DNA of 34,159 bases from Clostridium sp. (GTDB taxonomy: Bacteria > Bacillota > Clostridia > Clostridiales > Clostridiaceae), in assembly GCA_022785265.1 (NCBI GenBank), contig JALFQD010000218.1:1-34159 (forward strand). Reading direction: 5' to 3'. Shown piece by piece: positions 1-10,955 of the stretch. Position numbers and translations under genes: made by a program. Within the stretch, counting starts at the first letter, position 1. Each line of letters starts with the position of its first letter. The notes beneath the pieces are model-generated. The model was not told the origin of the DNA. It worked only from the letters and a program-made list of their open reading frames with translations, and made no database searches.

Positions 1-56
1 TGTGTTAAGCACGCCGCCAGCGTTCGTCCTGAGCCAGGATCAAACTCTCAATAAAA
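1..56 (-). rRNA. rrs: 16S rRNA, 5' end only (partial)
   Basis: The complement reads AGAGTTTGATCCTGGCTCAG followed by GACGAACGCTGGCGGCGTGC, the universal start of bacterial 16S rRNA. The gene runs off the left edge, so only about 56 bases are present. The mature 5' end is placed near base 54-56 by its usual distance from the AGAGTTTGATC block, so this boundary is approximate. It lies downstream of gyrA in the same direction, a usual place for an rRNA operon in clostridia. Confidence 0.97.
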
Positions 57-129
57 AGTTTAATCTCTAAATCTCAAAAAACTTACTAATAAAAGAATTG
101 CTGGTTCTTATAACTTATTTATTCTGTTC

Positions 130-144
130 AATTTTCAAAGACCA
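130..144 (-). promoter_or_regulatory. rRNA leader boxA-like antitermination site
   Basis: The minus strand reads TGGTCTTTGAAAATT between the rRNA promoters and the 16S start. The CTTTGAAAA core is typical of Firmicute rRNA boxA sites, where NusB/NusE load for antitermination. The call rests on motif and position only. Confidence 0.6.
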
Positions 145-176
145 TTTTTACTTTATCGCCCTCAAGCGACTTTTTT

Positions 177-205
177 ATTCTATCATCAAACTTTTTTCTT
201 GTCAA
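177..205 (-). promoter_or_regulatory. rRNA operon promoter P2 (sigma-A)
   Basis: On the minus strand TTGACA (200-205) and TAGAAT (177-182) are separated by exactly 17 bases. The -35 is perfect and the -10 has one mismatch. The predicted start near base 170 gives a leader of about 115 bases before the mature 16S end, containing the boxA-like site. Confidence 0.85.
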
Positions 206-251
206 TAATTTTTTTTAATTATTTTTTCAAGTTTGTTTGACAACGAAATTT

Positions 252-280
252 ATCTTATCACTTTTTCACTTACTAGTCAA
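252..280 (-). promoter_or_regulatory. rRNA operon promoter P1 (sigma-A)
   Basis: On the minus strand TTGACT (275-280) and TAAGAT (252-257) are separated by 17 bases, 75 bases upstream of P2. Tandem promoters of this kind are typical of rrn operons. Confidence 0.75.
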
Positions 281-711
281 CAATTTTTTTAATCACTTTT
301 TTAATTGTTAACAATGTGTTTCAGCGACGTGTCTTATCTTATCACACTAAATAAATTTTTATTATTTTTTATGTATATTAGAAGTTATCTATTTTCTATT
401 TTCTCTATTTTTCTTAATATTTCTTGTTTTTTTATATCATGATACACTTGGATATGTTTCTATTAGTTCTTTAATCATACATTCTTATTTAAACTACTAT
501 TTATAAAAATTATTGCAAATCTTTTTATATTAAATTTACAAAATGAATTCTTTTCCCTATCCCACCCTCATCTTTATTAATAAGCTAATATCTGGTTTTA
601 ACATTTATTTGTACTTATTACTCATGTAACTTTACTAGAAACCTTGTACATTTATACTTATTAACTTTTCACAAAGTTATCCACAATTAATAATAAATTA
701 TTTTAATTTTT
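281..711. other. AT-rich spacer between gyrA and the rRNA operon, no gene
   Basis: No open frame with a plausible ribosome binding site and no tRNA is visible. The one recognisable motif is a perfect DnaA box TTATCCACA at 677-685, facing a second box at 722-730 inside the gyrA terminator. The motif GTGATAAGATA of P1 recurs near 334-344, but no -35 stands in front of it. Confidence 0.6.
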
Positions 712-756
712 AAAAAAGAATTGTGGATAATAAGTGTATTTTATTATCTACAATTC
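712..756 (-). terminator. Intrinsic terminator of the gyrA operon
   Basis: Arms at 718-733 and 741-756 form a 16-bp stem with one G-U pair and a 7-base loop. On the minus strand the stem is followed by six T (712-717). It lies 15 bases past the gyrA stop. The 718-733 arm contains a perfect DnaA box (722-730). Confidence 0.85.
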
Positions 757-770
757 TTTTTATAGTTTAT

Positions 771-3305
771 TTATTCTTCTGAATCTATATCTTCTATTTC
801 GCTCATAGCTCTTTCAACTAATTTTTCTAAGCTTGAGTCATTTTCTGATGTTTCTTTTGTAATATTATCTTCTATTTCTTTATCAACATCTGATGATATT
901 TTTGTAATAGCAACTACTTTTTCATCCTCATTAGTTCTCATTAAAGTAACACCCATGGCAGACCTACTTGTTACAGATATATCACTAACATTTATTCTTA
1001 TAGCTACTCCACTTGAATTTATAAGCATTAATTCATCATTAGGTTTACATATAGTTGCTCCAGCAAGTTTACCTGTCTTTTCACTTATTTTATATGTTAT
1101 TAAACCTACACCATTTCTTTGTTGTATCTTATATTGTTCAATTGGAGTTCTCTTTCCGAATCCATTTTCACTTATTACAAGAACCTCTTCTCCTTTAACA
1201 GCTATATCCATACATACAGCTATATCGTCATCTTTAAGGTTTATTGCTCTTACTCCTGCTGCTGTTCTACCCATGGGTCTTACAGATTTTTCATTAAACT
1301 TAATAGCATAACCATTTTGAGTTACCATTATGATATCTGCATCCCCTCTAGTTACCTTAACCTTAAGAAGTTCATCTCCTTCTCTTAGGTTTATAGCTAT
1401 AAGACCATTTTTCCTTAGATTTTTAAATTCTTCTAAAGGAGTTTTCTTAACTAATCCTTGTTTAGTTCCCATAAACAAGAAACCTTCTCTTACATCATCT
1501 TTAACAGTTAATATAGTCTCTATTCTTTCATTAGGCTCTATTGCAATTAAGTTTACTATATTTGTACCCTTAGCAGTTCTTCCCGCTTCAGGTATTCTAT
1601 AAGCTCTTAATTTATATACTCTACCCTTATTTGTGAAGAATAATACATCTGAATGAGTAGAAGTTACCATAACGTGTTCTACATAATCATCTTCTTTAGT
1701 GGTCATAGCTTGAATACCCTTTCCACCTCTTCTTTGAGCAGAATAAGTATCAGATGATATTCTCTTTATATATCCAGCATGAGTAAGTGTTATAGTAACC
1801 TCTTCCTCCTGAATTAAATCTTCAATATCAATATCATTAACTACTTCTTCTATATGAGTTCTTCTTTCATCATTATATTTATTCTTAATTTCTATTAATT
1901 CATCTTTTATTACACCAAAAAGTTTTTCTTCACTTTCAAGTATTGATGTTAGATATTCTATCTGCTTTATTAATTCTTGATATTCTTCTTCAATCTTTTC
2001 TCTCTCTAAACCAGTTAATTTTTTAAGTTTCATTTCAAGAATAGCAACAGCTTGCTTTTCTGATAGTCCAAATTTATCTATTAATGTGGTTTTAGCTATT
2101 TCATTAGTTTTTGAATTTCTTATTATGCTTATTACTTCATCAATGTAATCTAAAGCTATTATCAAGCCTTCTAAAATATGAGCTCTTGCCTTAGCTTTAT
2201 TTAAATCAAATATTGTTCTTCTTGTAATAACATCCTTTTGATAAGATATATAATGCTCTAAAATTTGTTTTAGGTTTAAAATTTGTGGTTGATTATCAAC
2301 AAGAGCAAGCATTATAACCCCAAAAGTATCTTGCATTTTTGTATGTTTATATAAAAGGTTTAAGACAACATTAGGATTAGCATCCTTCTTTAATTCAATA
2401 ACAATTCTCATACCTTCTCTATCAGATTCATCTCTTAAATCTGATATTCCAACAATCTTTTTATCTTTTACTAAATCTGCAATACTTTCTATAAGCTTTG
2501 CCTTATTAACTTGATATGGTATCTCTGTAACAACAATTCTATGTCTAGAGTTTTCTTCTTCTATTTCAGCCTTTGCTCTTACAGTTATCTTTCCTTTACC
2601 AGTTTCATAAGCTGCTCTTATTCCTGATTTGCCCATTATGGTTGCAGCTGTTGGAAAGTCTGGACCTTTTATAACAGTCATAAGGTCTGCAACTGTTAAG
2701 TCTGGATTATCTATAAGCATAACTGTACCATCAATTACTTCTCCTAAGTTATGTGGTGGTATATTAGTTGCCATACCAACAGCTATTCCTGAAGAACCAT
2801 TTACCAACAAGTTAGGGAATCTTGATGGTAATACCATAGGTTCTTTTTCTTCACCATCAAAGTTAGGACCAAAATCTACAGTATCTTTATTTATATCCCT
2901 TAACATTTCTACAGCTATCTTATTCATCTTTGCTTCTGTATATCTCATAGCTGCTGGACTATCTCCATCCACAGAACCAAAGTTACCATGACCATCAACT
3001 AACATATATCTCATAGAGAAGTCTTGAGCCATTCTTACTAAAGCGTCATAAACAGAAGAATCTCCATGTGGATGATATTTACCTAAAACATCTCCAACTA
3101 TTCTAGCACACTTTCTGTATCCTTTATCTGGGTATAATCCCAATTCGTGTAGAGAATATAATATTCTTCTATGAACAGGCTTTAATCCATCTCTTACATC
3201 TGGTAGTGCACGACCAACTATAACACTCATTGAGTAATCTATATAACATCTTTGCATTTCTTCATTAATGTCAATAGGAATTACTTTTCCTTCATTAAAA
3301 TTCAT
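771..3305 (-). CDS. gyrA: DNA gyrase subunit A
   Basis: This is the breakage-reunion subunit of DNA gyrase, which introduces negative supercoils in an A2B2 complex with GyrB. With the start chosen here the protein has 844 residues. The catalytic tyrosine in AMRYTEA is then Y122, matching E. coli numbering, and the quinolone-determining positions are S83 and D87, the residues of susceptible enzymes. The GyrA box QRRGGKG, needed for DNA wrapping by the C-terminal pinwheel, is intact, and the C-terminus is acidic. The ATG at 3305 is preferred to the GTG at 3314 because that GTG lies inside the ribosome binding site TGAGGTGA, six bases before the ATG. It follows gyrB after 21 bases and ends the dnaN-to-gyrA operon. 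Confidence 0.98.
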   Translation of the reverse strand: MNFNEGKVIPIDINEEMQRCYIDYSMSVIVGRALPDVRDGLKPVHRRILYSLHELGLYPDKGYRKCARIVGDVLGKYHPHGDSSVYDALVRMAQDFSMRYMLVDGHGNFGSVDGDSPAAMRYTEAKMNKIAVEMLRDINKDTVDFGPNFDGEEKEPMVLPSRFPNLLVNGSSGIAVGMATNIPPHNLGEVIDGTVMLIDNPDLTVADLMTVIKGPDFPTAATIMGKSGIRAAYETGKGKITVRAKAEIEEENSRHRIVVTEIPYQVNKAKLIESIADLVKDKKIVGISDLRDESDREGMRIVIELKKDANPNVVLNLLYKHTKMQDTFGVIMLALVDNQPQILNLKQILEHYISYQKDVITRRTIFDLNKAKARAHILEGLIIALDYIDEVISIIRNSKTNEIAKTTLIDKFGLSEKQAVAILEMKLKKLTGLEREKIEEEYQELIKQIEYLTSILESEEKLFGVIKDELIEIKNKYNDERRTHIEEVVNDIDIEDLIQEEEVTITLTHAGYIKRISSDTYSAQRRGGKGIQAMTTKEDDYVEHVMVTSTHSDVLFFTNKGRVYKLRAYRIPEAGRTAKGTNIVNLIAIEPNERIETILTVKDDVREGFLFMGTKQGLVKKTPLEEFKNLRKNGLIAINLREGDELLKVKVTRGDADIIMVTQNGYAIKFNEKSVRPMGRTAAGVRAINLKDDDIAVCMDIAVKGEEVLVISENGFGKRTPIEQYKIQQRNGVGLITYKISEKTGKLAGATICKPNDELMLINSSGVAIRINVSDISVTSRSAMGVTLMRTNEDEKVVAITKISSDVDKEIEDNITKETSENDSSLEKLVERAMSEIEDIDSEE

Positions 3306-3326
3306 GTACTTCACCTCATATTAGTA

Positions 3327-5243
<1,917 letters not shown>

Positions 5244-5288
5244 CTAAAAAAATTTTGTATCTGCACAATGAAGGTTTTAAATATTGGA

Positions 5289-5549
5289 CTAAAGGTTATA
5301 ATCCATATCTGTTCTTTTGGTTAATGTGGTTGAAGATATTGGAGAAAGGTAAATCTTACTTTTTTTATCCACCTCAGCAATAACAAAAGATTTTGGGTTT
5401 TCTTTTGTTATCCTCTCCACAAACCCATCTTCTTCAGCCATTCTTAAAAATTGATTGGTATCAGAGCTGTATTTAGTTGATTGTAAATCAAATATTCCAA
5501 TTACATCTTTTATTGGTACAACTACATTCTCTCCTAAATGTAAAAACAT
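5289..5549 (-). CDS. remB: DUF370 / RemB-like extracellular matrix regulator
   Basis: This is an 86-residue member of the DUF370 family that sits between recF and gyrB in Firmicutes (B. subtilis YaaB/RemB). It begins MFLHLGENVVVPIKDVIGIFDL, the conserved start of the family. RemA, its relative, is a DNA-binding regulator of biofilm and osmolyte genes; the role of RemB is less clear, and its function in this organism is inferred. The ATG at 5549 is chosen because the longer frame starts at a GTG inside the Shine-Dalgarno sequence GAGGAGGG. Fourteen bases separate it from the recF stop, so translation may be coupled. Confidence 0.88.
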   Translation of the reverse strand: MFLHLGENVVVPIKDVIGIFDLQSTKYSSDTNQFLRMAEEDGFVERITKENPKSFVIAEVDKKSKIYLSPISSTTLTKRTDMDYNL

Positions 5550-5563
5550 AAAATCCCTCCTCA

Positions 5564-6649
5564 CTAATTAGAAACTATTCCATTCTTAACTTTAAAGATT
5601 TTAGAGTTTGAATCTAAATAACTATATATATCTTCAATTCCTGTACAAGTGATAACTGTTTGTATTTCTCCTATTGTACTTAAAATATACTTTTTTCTAC
5701 TAAAATCTAATTCAGACAAAACATCATCTAACAATAAAACAGGATATTCTCCTGTAATCTCTTTTATTATTCTCAAAGAAGCAAATTTTATTGTAAGGAC
5801 TGCTGTTCTCTGCTGACCTTGTGAACCAAAGTTTTTTATATCAACATTATTTATAAATATAGAAAAATCATCTCTATGGGGTCCTATTGTAGATATACCT
5901 TTTTCAATATCTTTCTTCCTGCTTTTTTTTAAAGCCTCATAAAAATTTTCTTTTATCTTACTTAAGTCTTTTATGGTTGATTGATATTTAAATTCTATAT
6001 TTTCTTTATTTGAAGTTATATCTTTATGCACTTGAACCCCATAATAATTAAGCTTTTCAAAATACTTTAAGCGTTCTTTTATTACATATTCACCATAAGA
6101 TGATAATTGTTCATCATAAATATCAAGCATTTCTTCACTTAAGTTTTTATTTTTTAAGACCACATTTCTTTCATTAAGAACCTTATTGTATTGAACAAGG
6201 TTATAATAATATTTTTTATTAAGCTGACATAACTCCATATCTATAAATCTTCGTCTTACTCCTGGCGAATCTTTTACAATTTTTAAATCTTCTGGAGAAA
6301 ACATAACTACATTAAAAATTCCAAACAATTCACCTATTTTATTAATTTTGATAGAATTAACTTTAATAGCTTTTTTTCCATCTTTTAAGATTTTTATGTC
6401 TATTTTTTTATCAAGTCTTTCTTTAGCTATTCCTAAACTTATATACGATTCATGATTATTCCAATTAATAAGTTCTCTATCTCTTGTAGTTCTATGGGAT
6501 TTTGCAAAAGCACAATAATAAATGGCTTCTAGTATATTTGTTTTTCCTTGAGCATTGTCTCCTATAAAAACATTAACACCTTTTCCAAAATTTATATCAA
6601 GCTTTTCATAGTTTCTATAATTAATTAACATTAGTTTTTTTATAAACAT
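5564..6649 (-). CDS. recF: DNA replication/repair protein RecF
   Basis: RecF is an SMC-like ATPase of the RecFOR recombination-mediator pathway, which loads RecA at single-strand gaps. The 361-residue product has Walker A at residues 30-37 (GDNAQGKT), the ABC signature FGSQGQQRT and Walker B YPVLLLDDVLSELD, all intact. The N-terminal MFIKKLMLINYRNY is family-typical. The Shine-Dalgarno sequence is weak (GGGTG), which fits translation following yaaA in the same operon. Confidence 0.97.
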   Translation of the reverse strand: MFIKKLMLINYRNYEKLDINFGKGVNVFIGDNAQGKTNILEAIYYCAFAKSHRTTRDRELINWNNHESYISLGIAKERLDKKIDIKILKDGKKAIKVNSIKINKIGELFGIFNVVMFSPEDLKIVKDSPGVRRRFIDMELCQLNKKYYYNLVQYNKVLNERNVVLKNKNLSEEMLDIYDEQLSSYGEYVIKERLKYFEKLNYYGVQVHKDITSNKENIEFKYQSTIKDLSKIKENFYEALKKSRKKDIEKGISTIGPHRDDFSIFINNVDIKNFGSQGQQRTAVLTIKFASLRIIKEITGEYPVLLLDDVLSELDFSRKKYILSTIGEIQTVITCTGIEDIYSYLDSNSKIFKVKNGIVSN

Positions 6650-6691
6650 CTATAAACACCCATTTAATTATATCACAAAGCTAAAATAAAC

Positions 6692-6904
6692 TCACCTTTG
6701 TATTATTTTATAATCTTCACCTTCAAAACTAACAACATCCCCAGTTCTTAATTTTTTTCCACGTTGAGTACAAATTTCACCATTAACACTTACAAGATTT
6801 TCTTGTATACACATTTTTGCTTCTCCACCTAAAGAAACAGCACCACACCACTTCAAGAAAGAATCTAATTTTATAAATTCTGTATTTATTTCAATTTCTT
6901 TCAT
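6692..6904 (-). CDS. yaaA: S4-domain RNA-binding protein YaaA
   Basis: This 70-residue protein is almost entirely one S4 RNA-binding fold (LDSFLKWCGAVSLGGEAKMCIQ, then VNGEICTQRGKKLRTGD). It is the conserved small gene between dnaN and recF in Firmicutes. B. subtilis YaaA has been linked to 50S ribosome assembly; the function here is inferred from the family. It lies 17 bases past dnaN. AGGAGG is present, but about 13 bases from the ATG, a long spacing. Confidence 0.92.
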   Translation of the reverse strand: MKEIEINTEFIKLDSFLKWCGAVSLGGEAKMCIQENLVSVNGEICTQRGKKLRTGDVVSFEGEDYKIIQR

Positions 6905-6921
6905 AATTTAAACACTTCCTC

Positions 6922-8022
6922 CTATCTAAGTAATCTTACTGGTAAAATTAAATATTTATATGAATCATTATCCTTTGCTTTTATAACACATGGAGTTATG
7001 CTTGATGTCATTTCTAATCTTATAACATCTTCTTCCATATTCTTTAGTACATCAAGTAAATATCTTGAATTAAACGCAATTTCAAGTTCTTCTCCTTGCA
7101 TGTTTACTTCGACTTCTTCTCTTACTTTTCCTAGTTGAGAATTTGATGTTATAACTAATAAGTCATCTTCTATTTTTAGTTTAATTAAATTGCTATTACC
7201 CTCCTTAGACATTAAAGAAGCTCTTTCAATACCATTTTGTAAATCCTGTCTATTCACAATAACTAAAAGTTTGTATTCTTGTGGTAATAAAGAAGCATAG
7301 TTTACAAACTTTCCGTCTAATAATCTAGAAATAATCTTTGTATGTTCTAAGTTAAATAATATTTGATTTTTAGTAAAAGTAATATTCACCAAGTTATCCA
7401 CATCTTCAAGTATTTTAGACACCTCGTTTAAAGTTTTTCCGGGGATAACTACTTCTATATCGAATTCACTATCTAAGTATTCACTTTTTACTGCAAGTCT
7501 ATACCCATCTAAAGCTACAAGATTAAGACTTTGTTCTTTAATTTCAAATAATACCCCTTGCAATATTGGTCTTGTTTCATCTTGAGCTACTGAAAATGAA
7601 GTACTCTTTATCATGTTTTTTAATATGTTTTGAGGAACACTTATTTGTTTTTCATCAGTTATTTCTGGTAATGCAGGATATTCGTCTGGATTCATTAATA
7701 CTACATTGAATATAGATTTTTCACAACTTATCTGCACTGTATCATTTTCAATTACTTCAATTTTTACTTCGGAATTTGGTAGCTTTCTTATAATTTCCCC
7801 AAATATCTTAGAATCTATAACTATACTTCCGTTTTCTAATGTATTTGCTTCTACTTTTGTTTCTATTGATAAGTCTTTATCAGAACCTATTAAGGTTACT
7901 CCATTAGAATCAGCTTTTATATAAATACCTTCTAAAATTGGCATAGTTGATTTTCCTGTTATTGCCTTTTGAACTATTAAAATACCTTCTTGTAATTTTT
8001 GTTTTTCACATATAAAAATCAT
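6922..8022 (-). CDS. dnaN: DNA polymerase III subunit beta (sliding clamp)
   Basis: This is the ring-shaped processivity clamp of the replicase, 366 residues and the normal length for three repeated clamp domains. Recognisable segments include ISKIFGEIIRKLP-type domain 1 sequence, RPILQGVLFEI in domain 2 and the C-terminal YLILPVRL, which lines the partner-binding cleft. GGAGG stands seven bases before the ATG. It is the first gene of the minus-strand operon leaving oriC. A perfect DnaA box, TTATCCACA, occurs inside the coding region at 7394-7402. Confidence 0.98.
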   Translation of the reverse strand: MIFICEKQKLQEGILIVQKAITGKSTMPILEGIYIKADSNGVTLIGSDKDLSIETKVEANTLENGSIVIDSKIFGEIIRKLPNSEVKIEVIENDTVQISCEKSIFNVVLMNPDEYPALPEITDEKQISVPQNILKNMIKSTSFSVAQDETRPILQGVLFEIKEQSLNLVALDGYRLAVKSEYLDSEFDIEVVIPGKTLNEVSKILEDVDNLVNITFTKNQILFNLEHTKIISRLLDGKFVNYASLLPQEYKLLVIVNRQDLQNGIERASLMSKEGNSNLIKLKIEDDLLVITSNSQLGKVREEVEVNMQGEELEIAFNSRYLLDVLKNMEEDVIRLEMTSSITPCVIKAKDNDSYKYLILPVRLLR

Positions 8023-8305
8023 AAAATAACCTCCAAAAATAATTCACAATTAGTTAATGTTAATTTGCTTTAATATAGATAGATATAATAAATAAATATA
8101 GTAGTAGTAGTAGTAGGTACTGTGGATAATGTTGATAAGTTATTATAACCTAGAAAAAATCAAGGTTCAAGAGCTAAAAAATCTGTGGATAACTTGTGGA
8201 TTATTTGTTCAAGTTATCCACATTATCCACAAGTAATATTTTGTTAACAATAAAATTAACAAATTACCCACAAGTTATCCACAGGTTTTTATGTATAGTT
8301 GTGGA
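8023..8305. other. oriC: oriC, dnaA-dnaN intergenic part (unwinding side)
   Basis: Perfect or one-mismatch DnaA boxes are seen at 8121-8129, 8130-8138 (TGTTGATAA), 8184-8192, 8195-8203 (TGTGGATTA), 8214-8222, 8223-8231, 8264-8272 (TTACCCACA), 8275-8283 and 8300-8308, the last overlapping the dnaA stop. A pure AT tract at about 8058-8098, rich in TATA/AATAA, is the likely duplex-unwinding element and lies next to the TAG repeats. The arrangement matches the incC side of the bipartite B. subtilis origin. Confidence 0.93.
8099..8129 (+). other. DnaA-trio element with adjacent DnaA box
   Basis: Six uninterrupted TAG triplets (8099-8116) are followed by GTAC (8117-8120) and the perfect box TGTGGATAA (8121-8129). 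Read from the box (TTATCCACA on the other strand), the trios are 3'-GAT-5' repeats in the orientation and spacing of the B. subtilis basal unwinding system. There DnaA extends from the box along the trios into the unwinding region. The AT-rich tract lies immediately beyond the trios, as expected. Confidence 0.88.
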
Positions 8306-9646
8306 TTAAATTTGCTTTAATTTTTTAGTTATGTCATCAATAGTACTTTGCAATCCTTCATCTGTTTTAAGATTTTCAGAAATTTTTTCATAAGCATGAA
8401 TTACAGTAGTGTGGTCCCTTCCTCCAAACTCTTCACCTATTTTAGGAAGTGACATATCTGTTAGCTTTCTGCTTAAATACATAGCTATTTGTCTTGGATA
8501 TGCTACATTTCTTGTTCTTTTTTGAGATTTAAAGTCCTGTACTCTTAAATTAAAATAGCTAGATACAATATCTTGGATAGAATCTATTGTTATACTTTTT
8601 GCTTGTCTTTTAGATATTATATCTTTTAAAGCTTCAGAGGCTAAATCAACAGTAATTTCTCTATTAGTTAATGATGAATAAGCTACTATTCTTATAAGTG
8701 CTCCTTCAAGTTCTCTTATGTTTGATTTTATTTTAGTTGCAATATAGACCATCACTTCATTAGGTACATTAAGTCTTTCTACATCGGCCTTTTTCTTCAA
8801 AATTGCCATTCTTGTTTCAAAATCAGGTGCTTGAATATCAGCAATAAGACCCCATTCAAATCTAGAACGTAATCTATCTTCTAAAGTTGGAATTTCTTTA
8901 GGTGCTCTATCTGATGATAATATTATTTGTTTATTTGCCTCATGTAGTGCATTAAATGTGTGGAAAAATTCTTCTTGAGTTCCTTCCTTTCCTGCAATAA
9001 ATTGAATATCATCTATTAATAAAACATCTACATTTCTGTATTTATTTCTAAATTCTTCATTTTTATCGTGTTTTATTGAATTTATAAGTTCATTTGTAAA
9101 TTTTTCTGATGATATATATTCAACTTTAGCTTTAGGATTGTTTTCAAGAATATAATGTCCTATCGCATGCATTAAATGAGTTTTTCCTAGTCCAACTCCT
9201 CCATATATAAATAAAGGATTGTATGCTTTAGCTGGTGCTTCTGCAACAGCTAAAGAAGCAGCGTGAGCAAATCTATTACTATTACCAATTACAAATGAAT
9301 CAAATGTATATTTAGGATTAAGAGTATTAGATATTTCATCATTTAAAGATAAGCGTTTAACCTTTTGTTGGTTTTGTGTTTCCTCTAAGGCAACTTCAGA
9401 GGAAATTAAAAATTCTAATTTATATAGCTTAGAGCAGATACCTTGAATTGAATTTGCTACTAAATCTTTATATCTATTATTGAGAATATCACGAGTAAAA
9501 GCATTAGGTACACTAATTTTTATTGTATCTTCTGATATTGATATTGGACTGCAGCTTTTCATCCAAGTATTAAAACTTACTTCACTCATTTCATTTTTTA
9601 AAACATCTAATGTTTTTTCCCATAAGTCTTGTAAATTAGCATCCAT
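8306..9646 (-). CDS. dnaA: Chromosomal replication initiator DnaA
   Basis: DnaA is the AAA+ initiator that binds DnaA boxes and melts oriC. It has 446 residues. Domain I (1-85) is followed by a short linker. The AAA+ domain has Walker A GGVGLGKT (149-156), Walker B LLIDD (209-213) and the arginine-finger region [10 protein letters not shown]. Domain IV ends with the box-binding signature [20 protein letters not shown] lies seven bases before the ATG. DnaA boxes crowd both flanks, so autoregulation by its own product is likely. It is transcribed away from rpmH and toward dnaN. Confidence 0.99.
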   Translation of the reverse strand: MDANLQDLWEKTLDVLKNEMSEVSFNTWMKSCSPISISEDTIKISVPNAFTRDILNNRYKDLVANSIQGICSKLYKLEFLISSEVALEETQNQQKVKRLSLNDEISNTLNPKYTFDSFVIGNSNRFAHAASLAVAEAPAKAYNPLFIYGGVGLGKTHLMHAIGHYILENNPKAKVEYISSEKFTNELINSIKHDKNEEFRNKYRNVDVLLIDDIQFIAGKEGTQEEFFHTFNALHEANKQIILSSDRAPKEIPTLEDRLRSRFEWGLIADIQAPDFETRMAILKKKADVERLNVPNEVMVYIATKIKSNIRELEGALIRIVAYSSLTNREITVDLASEALKDIISKRQAKSITIDSIQDIVSSYFNLRVQDFKSQKRTRNVAYPRQIAMYLSRKLTDMSLPKIGEEFGGRDHTTVIHAYEKISENLKTDEGLQSTIDDITKKLKQI

Positions 9647-10080
9647 TAGTTATCCTCCAAAAAAAATTTTTTTTATAGTTATTAACAAGATATTAACAAC
9701 TTATACACAAGTTATCCACAAAATCTAGAAAAATAATTTAGACCTGTGGAAAATGTGGATAAAGTTATCCACAGTGTGGATAACTTTTAACAAAAAAAGA
9801 GTTATCCACAGAAATTTAAAAAAAAGTTATACACAGTCTAAATATAGCTGAAATTAGCATAAAATCAAGAAAAAATAAAAAAGATATGCGAAAAAAATAT
9901 AGTTTTCAACAGGTTATTAACAAACTTATTCACATATGTGGATAAGTTTAATTTATCCACAATTTATTCACAATCTTTTATTATAATAGCATATCAAAAG
10001 ATTAGTATTCAATAAGTTATCCACAAAATCCACAGAAAAAAAGTTCGTTAGTTAAATTTCATTAATAATTAAACTAGGTT
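9647..10080. other. oriC: oriC, DnaA-box cluster upstream of dnaA
   Basis: Boxes are seen on both strands: TTATCCACA/TGTGGATAA at 9712-9720, 9754-9762, 9765-9773, 9775-9783, 9802-9810, 9937-9945, 9953-9961 and 10017-10025. Variants are TTATACACA at 9701-9709 and 9827-9835, TTATTCACA at 9926-9934 and 9964-9972, and TGTGGAAAA at 9745-9753. Most fall in two groups, 9701-9835 and 9926-10025, separated by a box-free AT tract. This corresponds to the incA/incB side of a bipartite Firmicute origin. No gene is present. Confidence 0.92.
9841..9868 (-). promoter_or_regulatory. Candidate dnaA promoter
   Basis: On the minus strand TTGATT (9863-9868) and TATATT (9841-9846) are spaced by 16 bases in the box-free tract. 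The transcript would start among the proximal DnaA boxes, which fits repression by DnaA. The elements are only moderately close to consensus. Confidence 0.4.
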
Positions 10081-10081
10081 C

Positions 10082-10110
10082 TTGACACAAGATGAGTAAA
10101 TATATATAAT
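10082..10110 (+). promoter_or_regulatory. Consensus sigma-A promoter for rpmH operon
   Basis: TTGACA (10082-10087), a 17-base spacer and TATAAT (10105-10110) match the sigma-A consensus perfectly. It is the strongest-looking promoter in the window and sits about 77 bases before the rpmH start. Confidence 0.93.
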
Positions 10111-10186
10111 TGTTTAAGTAACTTAAAATTTAGATAGATAGTTAATTACTATAAAAATTTGATGATAAGAAGGGGGTGTAGTGATA

Positions 10187-10321
10187 ATGTTCATGACATA
10201 CCAACCTAAAAAGAGACAAAGAAAAAAAGAACATGGATTCAGAAAAAGAATGAGTACTTTATCAGGAAGAAACGTTCTTAAGAGAAGAAGACAAAAAGGT
10301 AGAAAAAAATTAACAGCATAA
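10187..10321 (+). CDS. rpmH: 50S ribosomal protein L34
   Basis: This is a 44-residue basic ribosomal protein of the large subunit: [20 protein letters not shown], then [20 protein letters not shown] and KLTA. Length and sequence are typical of L34. AGGGGGTG lies upstream of the ATG. It is first in the rpmH-rnpA-yidD-yidC-khpB operon next to dnaA, a conserved arrangement across bacteria. An overlapping frame on the opposite strand (10123-10350) is a shadow of this gene. Confidence 0.98.
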   Translation: MFMTYQPKKRQRKKEHGFRKRMSTLSGRNVLKRRRQKGRKKLTA

Positions 10322-10322
10322 G

Positions 10323-10344
10323 GGCCGCATTTGTGGCCTTTTTT
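10323..10344 (+). terminator. Attenuator-like terminator between rpmH and rnpA
   Basis: GGCCGC (10323-10328), loop ATTT, GTGGCC (10333-10338, one G-U pair) and six T (10339-10344) form a short intrinsic terminator one base past the rpmH stop. Partial read-through would lower rnpA relative to rpmH, in keeping with the much greater need for L34 than for RNase P protein. Confidence 0.75.
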
Positions 10345-10379
10345 CTGCAAAATGCGGAAAAAGGAGTATAGAAATACCT

Positions 10380-10766
10380 ATGGTTTATAAATTAAAGAAA
10401 AATATTGAGTTTAGAATTGTATATAGAAGAGGAAAATCTTTTGCTAATGATATTTTGGTACTATATGTATTAAAAAATAATAAAAATAAAGATAAAGATA
10501 ATTCCTTATATAATAAAGTAGGGATTTCTGTAAGCAAAAAAGTTGGAAACAGTGTTGTTAGAAGCAGAAGCAAAAGATTAATTTTAGAAAACTATAGAAT
10601 TAAGCAAAAGAATATTAACAAAAAAGGTTATGATTTTGTTTTTGTAGCAAGAACAAAAATTAAAGATAAAAGTTATCATGATGTAGAAAAAGCCATAGAT
10701 AATTTATTTAACAAGGCAGGTTTATACAATGAAAAAAATGATACTATATCTAATAAAAATATATAG
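10380..10766 (+). CDS. rnpA: Ribonuclease P protein component
   Basis: This is the protein cofactor of RNase P, which removes 5' leaders from pre-tRNAs. It has 128 residues and is basic. The N-terminal [19 protein letters not shown] and the signature [21 protein letters not shown] are present; the usual RNR core of the signature reads RSRSKR here. AAGGAG (10361-10366) is 13 bases from the ATG, a long spacing. The 3' end overlaps yidD by 38 bases, a common arrangement that suggests coupling. Confidence 0.96.
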   Translation: MVYKLKKNIEFRIVYRRGKSFANDILVLYVLKNNKNKDKDNSLYNKVGISVSKKVGNSVVRSRSKRLILENYRIKQKNINKKGYDFVFVARTKIKDKSYHDVEKAIDNLFNKAGLYNEKNDTISNKNI

Positions 10767-10938
10767 GAAAAAAATTTCACCAATGTACCCACCAAGGTGT
10801 AAATATGTTCCAACATGTTCTCAATATGCTTTAGAGGCTATTGAAAAATATGGGATTATAAAAGGTGGTCTTATGTCTATTTGGCGCATTTTAAGATGCA
10901 ATCCTTTTAGTAAAGGTGGATTTGATCCTGTAAAATAA
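10729..10938 (+). CDS. yidD: Membrane protein insertion efficiency factor YidD
   Basis: This is a 69-residue YidD-family protein: the N-terminal amphipathic [30 protein letters not shown] contains the conserved cysteine pair, followed by [23 protein letters not shown]. YidD is thought to sit at the inner membrane face and assist YidC-dependent insertion. It lies between rnpA and yidC, the standard context. The start inside rnpA is fixed by the family N-terminus. Confidence 0.97.
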   Translation: MKKMILYLIKIYRKKISPMYPPRCKYVPTCSQYALEAIEKYGIIKGGLMSIWRILRCNPFSKGGFDPVK

Positions 10939-10955
10939 AATAAAGGAGCATATAT

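Noticed and set aside
334..344. Third rRNA promoter suggested by a repeated GTGATAAGATA
   Set aside because: No acceptable -35 sequence 16-18 bases upstream of the TAAGAT on the minus strand.
10123..10350. 75-residue frame opposite rpmH
   Set aside because: It is the complement of the L34 gene and its promoter region; hydrophobicity comes from reversed Lys/Arg codons.
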